A DNA stretch of 64,000 nt from Lunularia cruciata. Its lineage: Eukaryota; Streptophyta; Marchantiopsida; Lunulariales; Lunulariaceae. Shown in pieces: positions 44,069 through 56,148 of this stretch; positions within the stretch are counted from its first letter, which is position 1; every line of letters begins with the position of its first letter. Position numbers and translations under genes: made by a program. The notes under the pieces are model-generated. The model saw nothing but the letters and a program-made list of their open reading frames with translations. It was not told the origin of the DNA and searched no databases. The stretch is from contig OX419756.1 of assembly GCA_948567375.1 (NCBI GenBank), positions 7,817,001 to 7,881,000 on the forward strand, in the 5' to 3' direction.

Positions 44069-45978
44069 CTAACTATCCAACTTGTCAGGTCTACGATGAA
44101 ACCTCACAGGAAAACCGTTCTCCATGAGAAGAATGATAGAAAGGGAGTAATGTACTTTATGTCCCGGTACAAGTCGAATGCTGTACTGAGAGAGTATGGC
44201 AGCAGAAACCGACTTCATGAATAAGTAGGCTAGGTCCTTGCCAAAACAATTGCGTGGACCTGAGCTGAATGCTGAAAATTTCAGGGGTGATACACTGAGC
44301 AAATTTCCACGCTCATCAAACCAACGCTCGGGCTTGAACTCCAGGCAGTCTTCACCCCAGAGCTCAGGCATTCTCCCCATCGTGTACATAGACCAAATCA
44401 CAGCTTGATCCTTCTTGACTTTCACGCCGTCAGGCAGAACATCATCTTCCACAGCGAACCTGAAGTCCCATGGTAGACTGGGATACAGCCGCATGGCCTC
44501 GTTGAGAGCAGCTTGGAGATATGTCATCTTCCCAAGCTCTCGAAAGGAGAACGTGGCGTCTTGCCTCTTCGTTGGGCTCCTTTGCAGCTTAATTTCATGG
44601 AGCTCTTTCACAATGTTGACTTCCGCATCCGGATTCTGAGAGACGAGCCAGAAGAACCAGTTAACCTGCATCGAAACTGTGTCTCGCCCGGCCAGAAGCA
44701 TGTTGGTGGTAGTATCTCGTAGAAACCGGTCGTCAGGGGATTTTCCTCCCTCGTCAGTCAGCTTCATGAACTTTGTGAGTAAGTCCAATTTATCTGCACC
44801 GATTCCCTGCTGCAACTCCGCTCGGCGAGCTCTTATTGTCTCGTTGATTGTTTCGTCAACAACTCTTAGAGCTTTCGATAAACGACGTTCTGAGCCGATC
44901 TGTAGGATCTTCTTTGCCTGCCAAATAAACTTTGCAACAAAGCACCGCTCTTGGTTGGTTGAAGTCACCTCGTCCCAAGCTTCAGCAAATGGAACTTTAG
45001 GGAAGCCCTTCGACAATGACTTCGGGTCAAGCCCCAAGACTGTACCGCACACGGAGTCAAAACCGAATCGAAAGAGAAGTTGTTGCATATCCATCACCTC
45101 TCCGCTCTCAGCTGCTTCTTTCAACATCGGCAACATCTTGTTCTCCAGGCCAGATCTCAGGAGTGGAAGCGTAGACTTGCGGAGTACGACCATTGTGAAC
45201 ATAGGGGCTATGATTTTCCGCTGCGAGGTTTAGCATCGAGGTTTTCACATCAGCGTCCTAAAAGAAATTTTTCTCTATTGGATAAATTAAAATTTCAACA
45301 GAGAAGCCATTTTCCATTAAGAAAAATAAGGGAAAGAGAAACAGTCTATGTATTACAAGGAATCAGACCTCCGAAGGGACTATGCTATTCGAACAAGAAG
45401 CCAATGCCATATTCTCAGAATAGACTAGCTTGACCAGAAACACATCTCAGTAAGACAATGTATATTACCTGAACTCGCCATCTCTCGCCATTGGTGTTGA
45501 AAATCCCATGTCCTAAGAGTTCTTGGAACAGTTCCGTCGTTTGATCACTCTTGATGAAATTCTCGTGATTCTTCACAGTTATGTATTCCACATTTTCAGG
45601 TCGGGCAGTATTTACCCTCTGGAGATCCTTAAATGGGAAGAAGAAGGTAAGGTCGACTGTTCCCCCATGCTCAAGCTGCATTTCCGCCATCCAGTCGTAA
45701 AGACGGTGAACGTTTTTCACGAAGTGTGGAAGGTTCCCGACAAGAGGCCAAACCCACGGTCCCCTGCATTTGCGGTATTTGTAATGATGTAAAACCATGT
45801 AGATTGTAGCAGCCAAAAGAAGACCCAACGAGGTGCTTCCGGACCACTTCCACTCTTGGCTTGAGAGAGCATCATCGGAGCAGACAAAGCGAGTGCTGTT
45901 GTCAAAAATAAAGTTAGTGTTGTTGTCGGCCTTCGCAATGCACGACAGCACCTCAGAGCTCATCTCGACGCGCTTCAA
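44069..45978 (-). CDS. Cytochrome P450, CYP86-clan (fatty-acid hydroxylase-like), two exons
   Basis: Join of exon 1 (45978-45469, 170 codons) and exon 2 (45220-44069), about 553 residues, normal P450 length. The N-terminus has a membrane anchor at about 50-70 (L-G-L-L-L-A-A-T-I-Y-M-V-L), then a proline hinge (G-P-W-V-W-P-L-V-G-N-L-P). The I-helix is A-G-R-D-T (about 347-351), as in the CYP86/94/96/704 clan. The E-x-x-R pair is E411/R414, P-E-R-W is at 467-470, and the haem loop F-S-S-G-P-R-N-C-F-G has its cysteine near 495. Clan members are ER-bound monooxygenases that mostly oxidise fatty acids or alkanes for cutin, suberin or sporopollenin. The substrate here is unknown. The donor is CAG|GTAATA. 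The acceptor chosen (TCGCAG|CGG) keeps frame and restores V-Q-R-K. Either the transcript or the gene may be slightly altered at this junction. Plus-strand frames in this interval are shadows. Confidence 0.88.
45221..45468 (-). other. P450 intron (248 bp)
   Basis: GT-AG intron. A second acceptor (CTTTTAG, exon from 45257) would add D-A-D-V-K-T-S-M-L-N-L-A-A, closer to the family K-T-A-S-x-x-F, but it leaves the downstream frame one base out. Confidence 0.65.
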
Positions 45979-47363
45979 GGTAAACTCCCCTGTATCGAAC
46001 GGACCTCGAGTACAACAGTGATTTAAAAACGGCAGACTTACTGAGTGCTTTAGTAGGCGAGCAAATGCTGGTGATCTACTTAGATATTTGATGAAAGAAT
46101 GTACTCAATCTACTCGGTCTCAAAAATCCTCCCATGCTCCACACAGAATGTAGACTTGGTTGGCCTCTAAAGCTTAAACTGCAACATCGGTAGTCTCCAT
46201 GATCTACAATATATCAGCATATACATGCATATGCAGAAATGAGAAACAGTCAGGATTCGAATATCTAGTAAAAAATGCTCTCGGCGATCCGTCGACATCG
46301 ATTCTGGGAATTCCTTGGGAGTACACTACGAGTAAATGATTCAAATCTAGGAAAGAGGACTCGCATGCTGTTCGTAGCGACACCCGCAAGAATGTTCGAC
46401 TAGAGACGACGTGAAATCTTTGAGGTCCAAGGCAGGTTATCCTTCACCTAGATCATTACTTGTGTAGCAGTAGCCTCACAAGAAGATCGAGAGTTATAGT
46501 AGCGTCGCCCAGTACGTACCGGAGAAGGTCACGGTCGCGTTGAACAATACTTCGGGTCAAAGACGTCCAGCTAGCCAGTCATCCTTCCGAAAGAGGAGAG
46601 AGGCATCATTATCATCAGCCCGGCAGCAAGCAGCTGCTCCGTCTTTATTTTATACTACTTGCTCCTCCCCCTGTTACGAGCTATAATACTGGTATCTCCT
46701 GCGATTGAAAACATTCAACAACCCGTGACTTTTGAGGCACACCGCTACACAGGGAGATGTTAAAGGACCTCTGTACCCGTCTCCCATAGATTAATCATTC
46801 AGTTTACCACAGCTCAAAAGTGCTCAAATTTTGAAGCTTGGATCTGTTTGCATAGTGCTCAGTTTCAGTTGCCGCTTCTTCGTAGCACTCCCTTCACCTT
46901 AGACCTTGAGCATTTAAAAGTACAGCAACGTGCATTGATAACTAGTGCGAAGTGGGCGGGCATTGACAGGAGCAGACTAGATCGTCGATACCGTTGATTC
47001 AAAGCCACTGAGGCAGAGTGAACCGTGAATCCGGAACTTGAGGTTAAATCTACATATCGTGAACCCACACGAAACTCCATGAGAGGGAGGCCAGTACAAA
47101 GTACAAAAGGACACATATCATTCAACTTTCTCGATATTCTTTACATTAAATCCCAAGAAAATCAATCGGTTAAAACAAAAAATATTTCGTTGATATGGTT
47201 TCGGCAACTCGTGAAAGATCCTAAAGCCTCAGGATGGAAACTGGTTATTTCGTAAACACGAGTTACCGCTGATATGGTTTTGGTAGCTTTAGAAAACTCA
47301 CAAACGAGTTCTGGAGACTCGTCTGCAGTTTACAAGGATGTCCTAACAAAAGTTGACATTTAG
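45979..47363. other. Upstream region of the P450, no gene supported
   Basis: The promoter of the P450 should lie here on the minus strand. I see no convincing TATA box at a fixed distance. Short frames at 46204-46389 and 46865-47125 are unassigned. Confidence 0.4.
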
Positions 47364-47370
47364 TTAAGTA

Positions 47371-47417
47371 TGGGGTCTTCCCATCCTTCGTGTTCTCTAC
47401 GCGGTCGCCCTTCCCGT
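47371..47417 (+). mobile_element. 47-bp insertion of the non-LTR 3' end, target duplication TTAAGTA
   Basis: The insert is TGGGGTCTTCCCATCC through CGCGGTCGCCC plus a few bases, matching 41328-41370. TTAAGTA flanks it at 47364-47370 and 47418-47424. Everything upstream in the element is missing. Confidence 0.8.
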
Positions 47418-47424
47418 TTAAGTA

Positions 47425-49045
47425 TGTAACGTTTATCATGAATTTGCACTGTATCACTTCAAAACAAGCTACCTCATATTAACCAGCTGATCACTAAACC
47501 AAAATGTGGAAGTAAAAACTGAGTATATTCCTTTTGTACTAGTCGACTATTATGGAGTTCCGCGTGAACTATCACGCAAAATACGTGAATTTGAGCCCAA
47601 GTTATCAGGAGGGTAGTATAGAGTATTGCTCTGCGGATCATCAGAAAGTCATCGCAAATGTGATGAAAGGTATAATGAGGTTCTTAGTTCATAGTTAAGG
47701 TCATGATTAGTTTACCTGCCTCTTCCTTAAAAGAGAAAAGCTATAAATACATAGTTTTGGTCATGATCAGTTTACCAGTCTCTCCTTACAAGATATTAAG
47801 TTATAAACACTCACATGCTGGAGTCTAGAACTGTGAGACAGATTGTGTAAATGAAGCCTGGTCCTTTCCTCCCAGGCTTTTTGTACAGTCCCTATCAAGG
47901 GTTTGGACAGTCCCTGCTGATCGCTACTCCTCACTATATGTCGTAAACTTTCGCAGACGTTTTAATGTCACATGTGTTGGTGCTGTTGGAGGATCGTGTC
48001 GACCAACGAACCCGACGGTGACTTCGAACTGATCACAGAGAGGCTAGTATTGGACCGGAACTTCAACAATAGTACTGTGGAACTTCAGCAACGCACAGTA
48101 TTGTGTTGCTGTATCCGTGTACGTCCCCACGATTCTGTCATACAATACCATCTTTCTCCCTTAATGCATCAGTAAGTACACCACCAACTAAATGGGCCCA
48201 ATTTAATGCAAACAGAACTGTACACGCGCTGTACGTTCTGAGATTATACCGTATATAATCCGTCTTTCTGTTCACAAGCCTGAAATTGTCCTGACTGAGA
48301 CTCATCATGGACGACTACAGGTCACAAACTATCTTCTATTTCATCCTCACTGACCCAGAATCTGTTCAAGTACTACTGTACTGTGCTGCACCCAGTTCAT
48401 CAGTGCTAGATGTGATTGAGCGCAACATCTACTTCAGATTCTTCGTCGTTTCACATTTCCATAAATTCCTTGGAATGTTCTCTTGTAAGCTTACATGCCG
48501 CCTACAGTACACTATTCGTAAACTTATCGGTGAAGTACCGAGGTCTTGCTATATGAATTCCCTTATGCATGATTACATCCCCGCTTCTGAAGACTTACAT
48601 TCTCAACTAGATGGACTTTACCAAAATAGATCACATGTCATTCCATGTGCATCTCGTCCATATTTCTGAACTTGTAAAATAAACGACTTCATATGTGATG
48701 GTTAGCGTATCATTAACAGTCTATATACTGTAATAGGAAGTGCTAATTTAAAGCAATGATCTTAATCATTGTTAGCAAAAGTTAACAGTTCTAGGCCTAG
48801 TTGGCCCTCGGCTTCCGATTCTTGATTGCCATCAACTGTTTATCTAGTTTTATGCAAATGGCCACTGGTAATGGCTGGAGAATGAGAGTATATGATACTA
48901 TATGGACATAACAAAAACCTCAATAAGGACTTTAATGAGAATATGGTTGAGAATGGGTACCCGACGTCAAGCCATATTGTATAGTTCATCGTACATAGTA
49001 GTTTGAATTTATGGAAGGTATTTCTAGATAGGATCTCACCTGAAT
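47425..49045. other. Spacer with a short direct repeat; one unassigned 120-codon frame
   Basis: A diverged direct repeat with a ~61-bp period occupies about 47699-47812 (GGTCATGATTAGTTTACC, then GGTCATGATCAGTTTACC). The frame at 48307-48669 (+), 120 codons with cysteines scattered along it, has no recognised family and no supporting context. Confidence 0.35.
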
Positions 49046-49052
49046 TGTTAAA

Positions 49053-49160
49053 GGAAAAAGGTAACTGCGTAGAGAACACGAAGGATGGGAAGACCCAATC
49101 AAGCCGTACAAGGGCGAGTCGAAAAAGGTAAAATGGGGCTAGGTTCCAATAGAGTCTAAA
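49053..49160 (-). mobile_element. 108-bp insertion of the non-LTR 3' end, target duplication TGTTAAA
   Basis: On the minus strand it runs from the ACTCTATTGG just before the stop-codon hairpin to the C-G-rich 3' end plus T-rich tail. TGTTAAA is at 49046-49052 and 49161-49167. The hairpin here reads GGGGCTAGGTTCC on the plus strand, so its stem is damaged. Confidence 0.75.
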
Positions 49161-49167
49161 TGTTAAA

Positions 49168-51240
49168 ATGTTAAACTGTTAAAATGAATGTAAATATTAA
49201 TAATGTGATTTACAAGTAAGAATCTCAATATTAAAAGAGAATCTCAATATTAGAAGAGGTTTCCAGGTTTTCCGATGAGAAAAGTATTCAAGTGTTCTCG
49301 GGGCTCACGTTGCTTGTAACTATGAGATGTGAAAAACGCTTTATTCAATATACTACGGTCATGATATTACAAGAGTTCAACAGAAACTACAAACTAGCCG
49401 GACAAGTATTGTAACTATAGATTATGTCATTTAAAGAGTTCTTCCAGCTTTCAAAATTTTAAATTACTCAAAGAAGATCGGGATTTTTTTATTCTTACGT
49501 TTCTGACGAATCCACATAAGGACTTAAGATTAAAAATATATATATTATATTACATTTTATTCTATTGTGAAGGATACAGAGAAGATGAATCAAAATTTAT
49601 GAAAGGCACCATATTATCCAACAAATATTTTTATAATCACTTGTTAGTGATGATATCAAGAAGAAAAGTTCCTCATATGAAAAAATTGATCGAAGGCATC
49701 CAAAAAGTTATCTTTTTGGGTAGAATTATATGTATATGATCCATCATCAACCCTTTAGATACGAATCCCACAATCCCAGATCTTTGTTACTTAAACCCTT
49801 CATCTTGTCTCCTAATAATATAAGTTGGTAGGGTATGGGATTTGTCATAAAACGAGCAACTTCCGATAGGTGAGAAAAGCTAATTTTGTGTCTCATTCAT
49901 TTTATATATGGTGATTTACTATCTAGAATAAGAATTTGAGAATAAACTTAGCATATCTTAGAATAATTTACGATTTTTTTAATTCTATCTAAGAAAATGA
50001 GTATCTCGGATTCTTTGATTTTATAGTATTTTATAGAGTTAACTGAAAAAGTAATTTGTTCCATGATTATAATATTTCCTTCAGCCAAGTGTAACGTCTG
50101 CAAATGAACTAGCATAACAAATATCTCTATATGTAACAAGTTCAAGCATTTATATTTTTTTAATTTTTTTAATTCTTAATTCATTGATTATCCCAATAAT
50201 ACAATGAGATATTAAATATTTTGGAACCCCCATTCATATAGATAATATTTGTACCCTTATATAAACAGATAAATAAGACGTAACAGGAATAAGCAATAGA
50301 GTATCTATTTTGAATAAAAATATTACTTTACTATAAATTTAAGAATCTAACATGGTACATTTTAAGTAAAATTTCATCCAATACCTCCTTTAGTAAATTT
50401 CCTGTGTAAATTACTCACTTTATGAATATCTTTTGACATGAATTTCAGGAATTCGTATAGAGATCTCTTTGTATAAACTTTGTTACACAATAATCAATGT
50501 ATTACATTCGAATTTATAGTCTGTAGGTTTATTTCTTTAGCTAAGCTATTTGTGAGAAGTTCTTATGTTTCTTTAAGGTTAAATGTTTAAGCATTATCTT
50601 GAATAATTAATAACACTAAAAAATTAATGTTTTAGATAACCAGGGAGTAGAAAAAGATAGTATACACCATATGGTTGATCTCTTGAACCAGACGTTAAAG
50701 TGACCTTTATATGATAGGTCACTTAGCTACTTTCCATTGCTTCAACACTGCAGGCTAAACTAAGCAATGTTGGGTTAGTATTACACCAATCACCACACCT
50801 GATGAGTTGGAGTGGTCATCCTGATTATGATCTTATCTCAGATACGAGGTTTAATGATTGATTTAAGTTACCAAGAGCTTAAACCGGCCGTGTTTTGATT
50901 TTTCGTTGTACTTTAGAAAAGTTAAGCCTCCATTTGCTTTGATTTCTATTTTCTTCTGGAGCTGACAATAAGTCATCAGAGTCTGACAAGTTGGCAATGT
51001 ATCTTCTAAGTAAGACAAATTGCATATTACCTGAGAATATCTCGGAATATGATAGAAGCTCCAGGTTTTGTTGTTTACGACCTGATCGTAATGTATTTGA
51101 TTAAAACATAACTGATATATGCGGGATGTTCTGTCATTGTCTTTTCTCTTTCTCGAGGTCGAATCCCCCGAATATCTCAACCGACTGTTGATACCTGGGT
51201 GTTTTATTTTTCTGGATTAGGTTTAGAATATGAGTGAAAT
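49168..51240. other. AT-rich spacer; possible 5S-rRNA-like fragment near 50.75 kb
   Basis: No gene supported. Around 50750-50785 the text CTAAACTAAGCAATGTTGGG, followed by TTAGTA, resembles the internal control region of 5S rRNA, without the rest of the gene. Confidence 0.3.
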
Positions 51241-51249
51241 GGAGAAGAA

Positions 51250-51346
51250 AGCGACACACATAAGATAACAAGAAGGACAGTAATGGCCTTGATGGGATGG
51301 ACCCATTAAGCCGTACAGTGGACCAGGTAAAATAAACCTAAAACCC
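51250..51346 (-). mobile_element. Diverged 3' tail of a second non-LTR subfamily
   Basis: The minus strand contains GTACGGCTTAATGGGTCC, then TCCTTCTTGTTATCTTATG in place of the CCTTCGTGTTCTCTACG of the main family. No clear target duplication. Confidence 0.5.
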
Positions 51347-53244
51347 CAAGCAAAATAGTGCATCGTGGTTTCTGCTGACAGTGTGTATGGGATAATGCCA
51401 GGTTTTAAAATATCTCATGCTCTGTACCCCTTTATATCAGGTTGACATCAGCGTACTGACAATTCGAAAGATCGATAAGTACTGACATGTTGACCCGAAT
51501 TATAGAGCTCACTTCATCTCAGTTAAATGAAATATATAAAATGTGAATTCAGCCCATACATTATATGCGTGTAAAGAAGAGTTCCGATCAGTGACATAAC
51601 TCTCTATGGCTCTGATCAGATCAATGACATAACTACTGTATGCTCTTGATCTGCAGCTCAGAACTGTTATATGTCAGTCTTACAGTAAATATCACAGAGT
51701 TTGAGACGTAGGTAAAGACAATTGGGTTCTAGTACATTAGATTTTGCTGATTTGGCTGATTGAAGAAGTAGCTTCAAAATAAGGTTCAAAAAGCTAAGAA
51801 GGAGATTTAGAGATATATAGATATACCATCTAGACAGATTTATTTTTTGACAGAATAGGCAGGAGCTGTCGTTCGATTTACAAATTCTACCTCTAAAATT
51901 CAGGAACCTGGTACAATTATATGTATCTATGATTGTATATTCAACTCAGGAACATATGGATATTATATAATATTTAGAATTTGATTCACGAGCACTCCAA
52001 GAGTGCTTTGTAGTTTGGCCCGTTTAAACCAGGTTGTAGAAAAGCTTTGGTTGGAAAGTAGCACGCTTCAATATATAAATTTCCTCATTATTCAAATAGA
52101 TCCTATTTTACAGTATCTTCCCATAGGACTCTAACGTCACCTCCATACGCATTTCCTTGAATTTTCATCTCATGCATGAAATTCTCTACGCATATTCTTG
52201 CTACCTTAACTTTTAGTAAAGTCAAGCTCCTCCAACGAACCGAAAGAATTTACGAAGGATGGAAAATTTCAAGAAAACTCATGCCACGCGATAGCAGTTG
52301 ATAGAAACCAAGTTACTAAGTTGGTGTCCGCCATGCATCCTGTACCCTAGTGTGATAACCTAACTTTTTATTTCATGTGCTAAAATAAATACCAAAATAT
52401 ATTGACTTAAACACCTAGCAAGCTTTAAGTCCCGGTAGTAAAGGACAGAAGTTGAAGAGAACCAACTAGTATATTTGATTATACCGTCAAATAGATGACC
52501 TACATTGCACTGACTTACTTTGGGTTAAAGTGCAACTTCTGAATATAAAATCGAGATCTGGATATAAAGTCCTCTCCACATACCGATGCTGATGGGTATA
52601 TGACTCCAGTTTCCACTACGCGCTCGACTCCCTCAAGTCCATAAACAGTTGGAGTAAATTTGACCTGTCTGAGCGTTCTACCAGTCTTCCCACTATCAAG
52701 CAGACGGGGATGAGAGACTACACATTTGTGTGCACTGTTCTGTGGCGAGTTAAGTCTTACTACAGGATCCAGACGCTGACTGATCCAGTTTTGATGCCTT
52801 CCATCGACTTGGATGATGCCGTAATAGTAACCGGACCACCCACGCCGTTGTTAGGTGTATCAGTAAAGCGCGGGTCTGCTGCCACCAATTCACCTTAATT
52901 ACGACAGTGCATCGTTTCTTCACTTCTGTTCAATTTGGAAGCTGGATTCGAGGATCTGTGTCGTCAAACTTTTCAAATGGAAAAGCCTGCTGGATTCCAA
53001 TCGCTGATTTCGCCGATTCTCTCTGGATTCCAGTCTCATGTCAATTTACGACTATGATTTCATCGCCGTGAGAGCCTGAACTATACATCTCATAGAGCGT
53101 TATAGACGCTATCCTACAGGTACCTGCAGCAGTATTATGGCAAAGCATGAGAAGGGGAGTTTGACATAAATTTGCGTATATTCATGCATGCCCGATGCAT
53201 GAGAGAGAGTTCCTAATAAAAGCAGAACAAGTACGTTGGCTTTA
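51347..53244. other. Spacer with a short tandem repeat; no gene supported
   Basis: A two-unit tandem repeat lies at about 51587-51650 (ATCAGTGACATAACT, then ATCAATGACATAACT). The frame at 52710-52898 (+, 62 codons) is unassigned. Confidence 0.4.
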
Positions 53245-53254
53245 TCTTATTACG

Positions 53255-53304
53255 GCTTGATGGGGTCTTCCAATCCTTCGTGTTTGCTGCGCGGTCGCTT
53301 TTTC
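53255..53304 (+). mobile_element. 50-bp insertion of the non-LTR 3' end with a 10-bp target duplication
   Basis: The insert matches the family 3' terminus, ending GCGCGGTCGC plus TTTTTC. It is flanked by TCTTATTACG (53245-53254) and TCTCATTACG (53305-53314), one mismatch. Confidence 0.75.
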
Positions 53305-53370
53305 TCTCATTACGATTGAAAAATCATTTCATTGTTTTGTCCAATGACAGTAAGTGTATCCGTAAGACGA

Positions 53371-53480
53371 AAGAAAGGGGCACGCATAGGATAGCAAGAA
53401 GGATCGGAAGACCATCAAACCATACGAGGATAAAACCTAAAAGGGGAAAAGGTAGAAAGGGGATAATCCCCAATAGAATG
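53371..53480 (-). mobile_element. 3' tail of the second non-LTR subfamily with intact hairpin
   Basis: The minus strand has ATTGGGGATTATCCCC, then GTATGGTTTGATGGTC and GATCCTTCTTGCTATCC. The stem (53459-53471) keeps GGGG/CCCC although the loop differs from the main family. It lies only 66 bp from the 53255-53304 insertion. Confidence 0.6.
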
Positions 53481-53665
53481 AACGTTTTTAAAGGCTATAT
53501 ATTTTAATTCCCCTTTTAATCAAGGTCGGATAAATATCAATCACTGGTAGATGACGATTTGTACGTTTGTACCCATTTTTAAACGTTTTTAAAGACTATG
53601 TATTTTAATTCCCATTTTAATCAAGGTCGGATATATATCAATCACTGGTAGATGACGATTTGTAC
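53481..53665. repeat. Two-copy tandem duplication, 101-bp period
   Basis: 53481-53564 and 53582-53665 differ at only a few positions. Both run from AACGTTTTTAAAG to GATGACGATTTGTAC. The first copy abuts the tail at 53371-53480. Confidence 0.85.
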
Positions 53666-54146
53666 CAAGAGTGACTTAGTGAGAGGTTGTTTGACTCGAA
53701 TGTCAGAGGTGAAGCCGTCCAAAGAAGAATCTTCATTTCCAGTAAGATTGCTCTAAAAGTCCTTCACCGAAAAGTATACTCGTGCATATGGTTTCATGAG
53801 TTAACTTTAAATTATGAGTTTAATCTTTCGTTATAAGAATGAAAAGACTCTGAATTGTGAAATAATTCATAATGCAGGAGAAGTCCTTGAAGTGAGAACA
53901 ACTCTCTCTTCAAGAACTCTCTTTAAAAATAACTTCTACCATGTTCACTAAGTCTAACTGCTAAGAAAGGGGAGCTAATAGTAAACCCCGAGGGAACAAA
54001 AGAAAGGAGTACAAGGCACTGTACGGTGCAAGAAGGGGGAAGTCCAATGAGAGCAAAACTCAAACCCGAAATACCTCAAGAGCAAGGAGAGATGCAAAAG
54101 AGAAACCACCAATGCACCTACTGGTGGATGATATGGTAGAGATCCT

Positions 54147-54546
54147 TCAAAAGAATGTCAGGCAAGTGAGGTGGGAGAGCCCTAGACAAATGGGCACTCT
54201 TATTGCGGCCGCCCATCTATAAAGGTTTAAGGTTTGAGAGCAATGTAGAGTGACCGACTGTCCAAGGTAGGAAATGAGCAAGGCTTGGGAGATAGCCATA
54301 GCTCCTCTCCCAACAATGATCCAGTGTAGCATCCAGAAGCACCCTGTCAAAGTGATTATGAAGATGCCCAAAGATCTCCACTGCTAGGGGAACAAAAGTA
54401 TCCAAGGAGAGGCCCGGTGCAATAGTTGCCGCTGCTCCTGCCTGAACACCTACATGTGCAAGGACCTTTGCCAATAGGGGGTTTGCAACCACCACATCAA
54501 ACAATGAGCATCTCCCCTGCACAAATGTGACAATATCTGCTCTCAC
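54147..54546 (-). pseudogene. C-terminal fragment of a diverged non-LTR element
   Basis: The minus strand reads R-A-D-I-V, then F-D-V-V-V-A-N-P, V-G-V-Q-A-G-A-A-A, and D-T-F-V-P-L-A-V-E-I-F-G. This is the same order as R-A-D-L, A-D-V-V-V-T-D-P and L-F-V-P-L-A-L-E-L-Y-G at 40.8-41.0 kb, with clearly different residues. An in-frame stop precedes it directly and the frame shifts near 54217. The tails at 51250 and 53371 may belong to this lineage. Confidence 0.6.
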
Positions 54547-54599
54547 CTAGCATGAAGGTGGTCTTGAAAGGCCCAACCACCTTTCAATTTGAACATGAA

Positions 54600-55526
54600 A
54601 CCATGAAGCTCCGAGGAGCTATGCCACCTAAGGCTAAAAGGTCTGACAATCAGGACTAGTGTTTAGCTAGTGAATCTAAAACTAGAATTTAGCATAGTAC
54701 AATATCCATTCCATGAGAGTAAACTTACCTTTTCAGACCTGGGTTAGACACTTTGGTAATAAACAAGAACATAAGACCACCCACAGTGTTGCTTCTTACT
54801 CAAATTAGACGCTTGCATTGTATGATTATTACATGCACAAGTTATTCAGATTATGCCCAACTTCCGAAGTACTTCAGATTGTTTTACTACAGCATGTATA
54901 CCAAACTAAAATTTGAGTTTTAAGCACCGAGAAGCATCCTTTATCATTTCTAATCCTATTGCATTGTTTTAAGTACATATAAGGGACTTTGCTTACTAAT
55001 ACATTATTACCATTATTTTGTAGTGTCATGTAGTAACAAGCAGGGTTGGTTTCCACATTATTCTGCTTTAGGGAAGAATTTTATAATTATTTAAAAATTA
55101 CAATATATTTTGTAATTCTGCAGATACCTCTAGAGTTTTTGGACATTTAGATTTGTTGGGTTTACATAAGATACTAACCAAAGAGATAATTTAACCTTCT
55201 CTCACAAATTTAACCTTCTTTGCTCACATCACGATGTGTAACTTTAGATCCCAACAATCATTGTTTTTGGATTTTTTGAAATATTTAGTTTTTAAATATG
55301 CTGATGGTATTACCTTGCATAACATAACATAGCATGAGGTGTTTTGGCTTGATATACTCAAAATTGTGAAATATAATATTTGGATCTCCAAAATTACAAT
55401 TTTAGGTATTTTAGAGCAAAACTTGAACTCTAAATTCTGTAGATGATGCATATGGGTCATGGATGTCACATTATCGCTAAGCATTTGTATTCTTTTCTTA
55501 TATATAGATAGTTAATGATTGAGCCA
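54600..55526. other. AT-rich spacer without a supported gene
   Basis: Only short frames with no recognisable content (for example 55224-55484 minus). Confidence 0.5.
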
Positions 55527-55531
55527 AAATA

Positions 55532-56135
55532 TGTAAAACCAATAGCTAGACATATTATCTCGAGGTGAAAATTGGCTTGGTAATATTTGGAAGGATGTTA
55601 TGTATGATGGACTAAGTAAATCAGATAGAGGTTTTACCAAAAAAGTACTTTTACTAATAGTGCATAAGCCCAAAGTAGCAAAAAACTTCAAAACCAATTT
55701 TGGAGATTCAAACGGATGAATTAGGCCTAAAAATTATATAAATTCTTTCCCTAATATAAGGAGAGGTTGTCATTCCCTCCACTCCTATTATTCTCATAGA
55801 GAGCTTTCCAATGGTATCTCACCCATGTGATTTTGAGATTCTTATAAGAAGATTCACTAAAGATTCACTCCTCTCAAAGCTTGTTTGACCAACCAGATAG
55901 GACCAGAACCAACTTGCCACCCATGCATGCAACTAATCAAAGGGTAGAGCTTGTCACATATGACCAATCCATGTATCTGATCTGATCCAAGGGTGAAGCT
56001 TATTTTGAGAGAATCCTCTTTGCTAAATAATTCAAGACAATGTGTTCTTTTGGGGCATCTAAGTTATGAGTGTGAAACTTTGTGTTTCTTCTTCTTGTTT
56101 TCTCTTGGGAGTTATCTTGTCCTCGGAACATTACA
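55532..56135 (+). repeat. 5' LTR of the family-A copy (604 bp)
   Basis: Starts TGTAAAACC and ends ATTACA. It is the inverse orientation of 33262-33865, and the lengths are equal. Landmarks TTAGGCCTAAAA and CACCCATGTGATTTTGAGA are shared. Confidence 0.85.
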
Positions 56136-56136
56136 A

Positions 56137-56148
56137 TGCTATCAGAGT
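56137..56148 (+). promoter_or_regulatory. Primer binding site, decayed
   Basis: TGCTATCAGAGT matches the tRNA-Met complement at 10 of 12 positions, immediately inside the LTR. Confidence 0.75.

Noticed and set aside
44679-45233. 184-codon plus-strand frame opposite the P450
   Set aside because: It mirrors exon 2 of a gene with all P450 signatures on the other strand. Antisense shadow.
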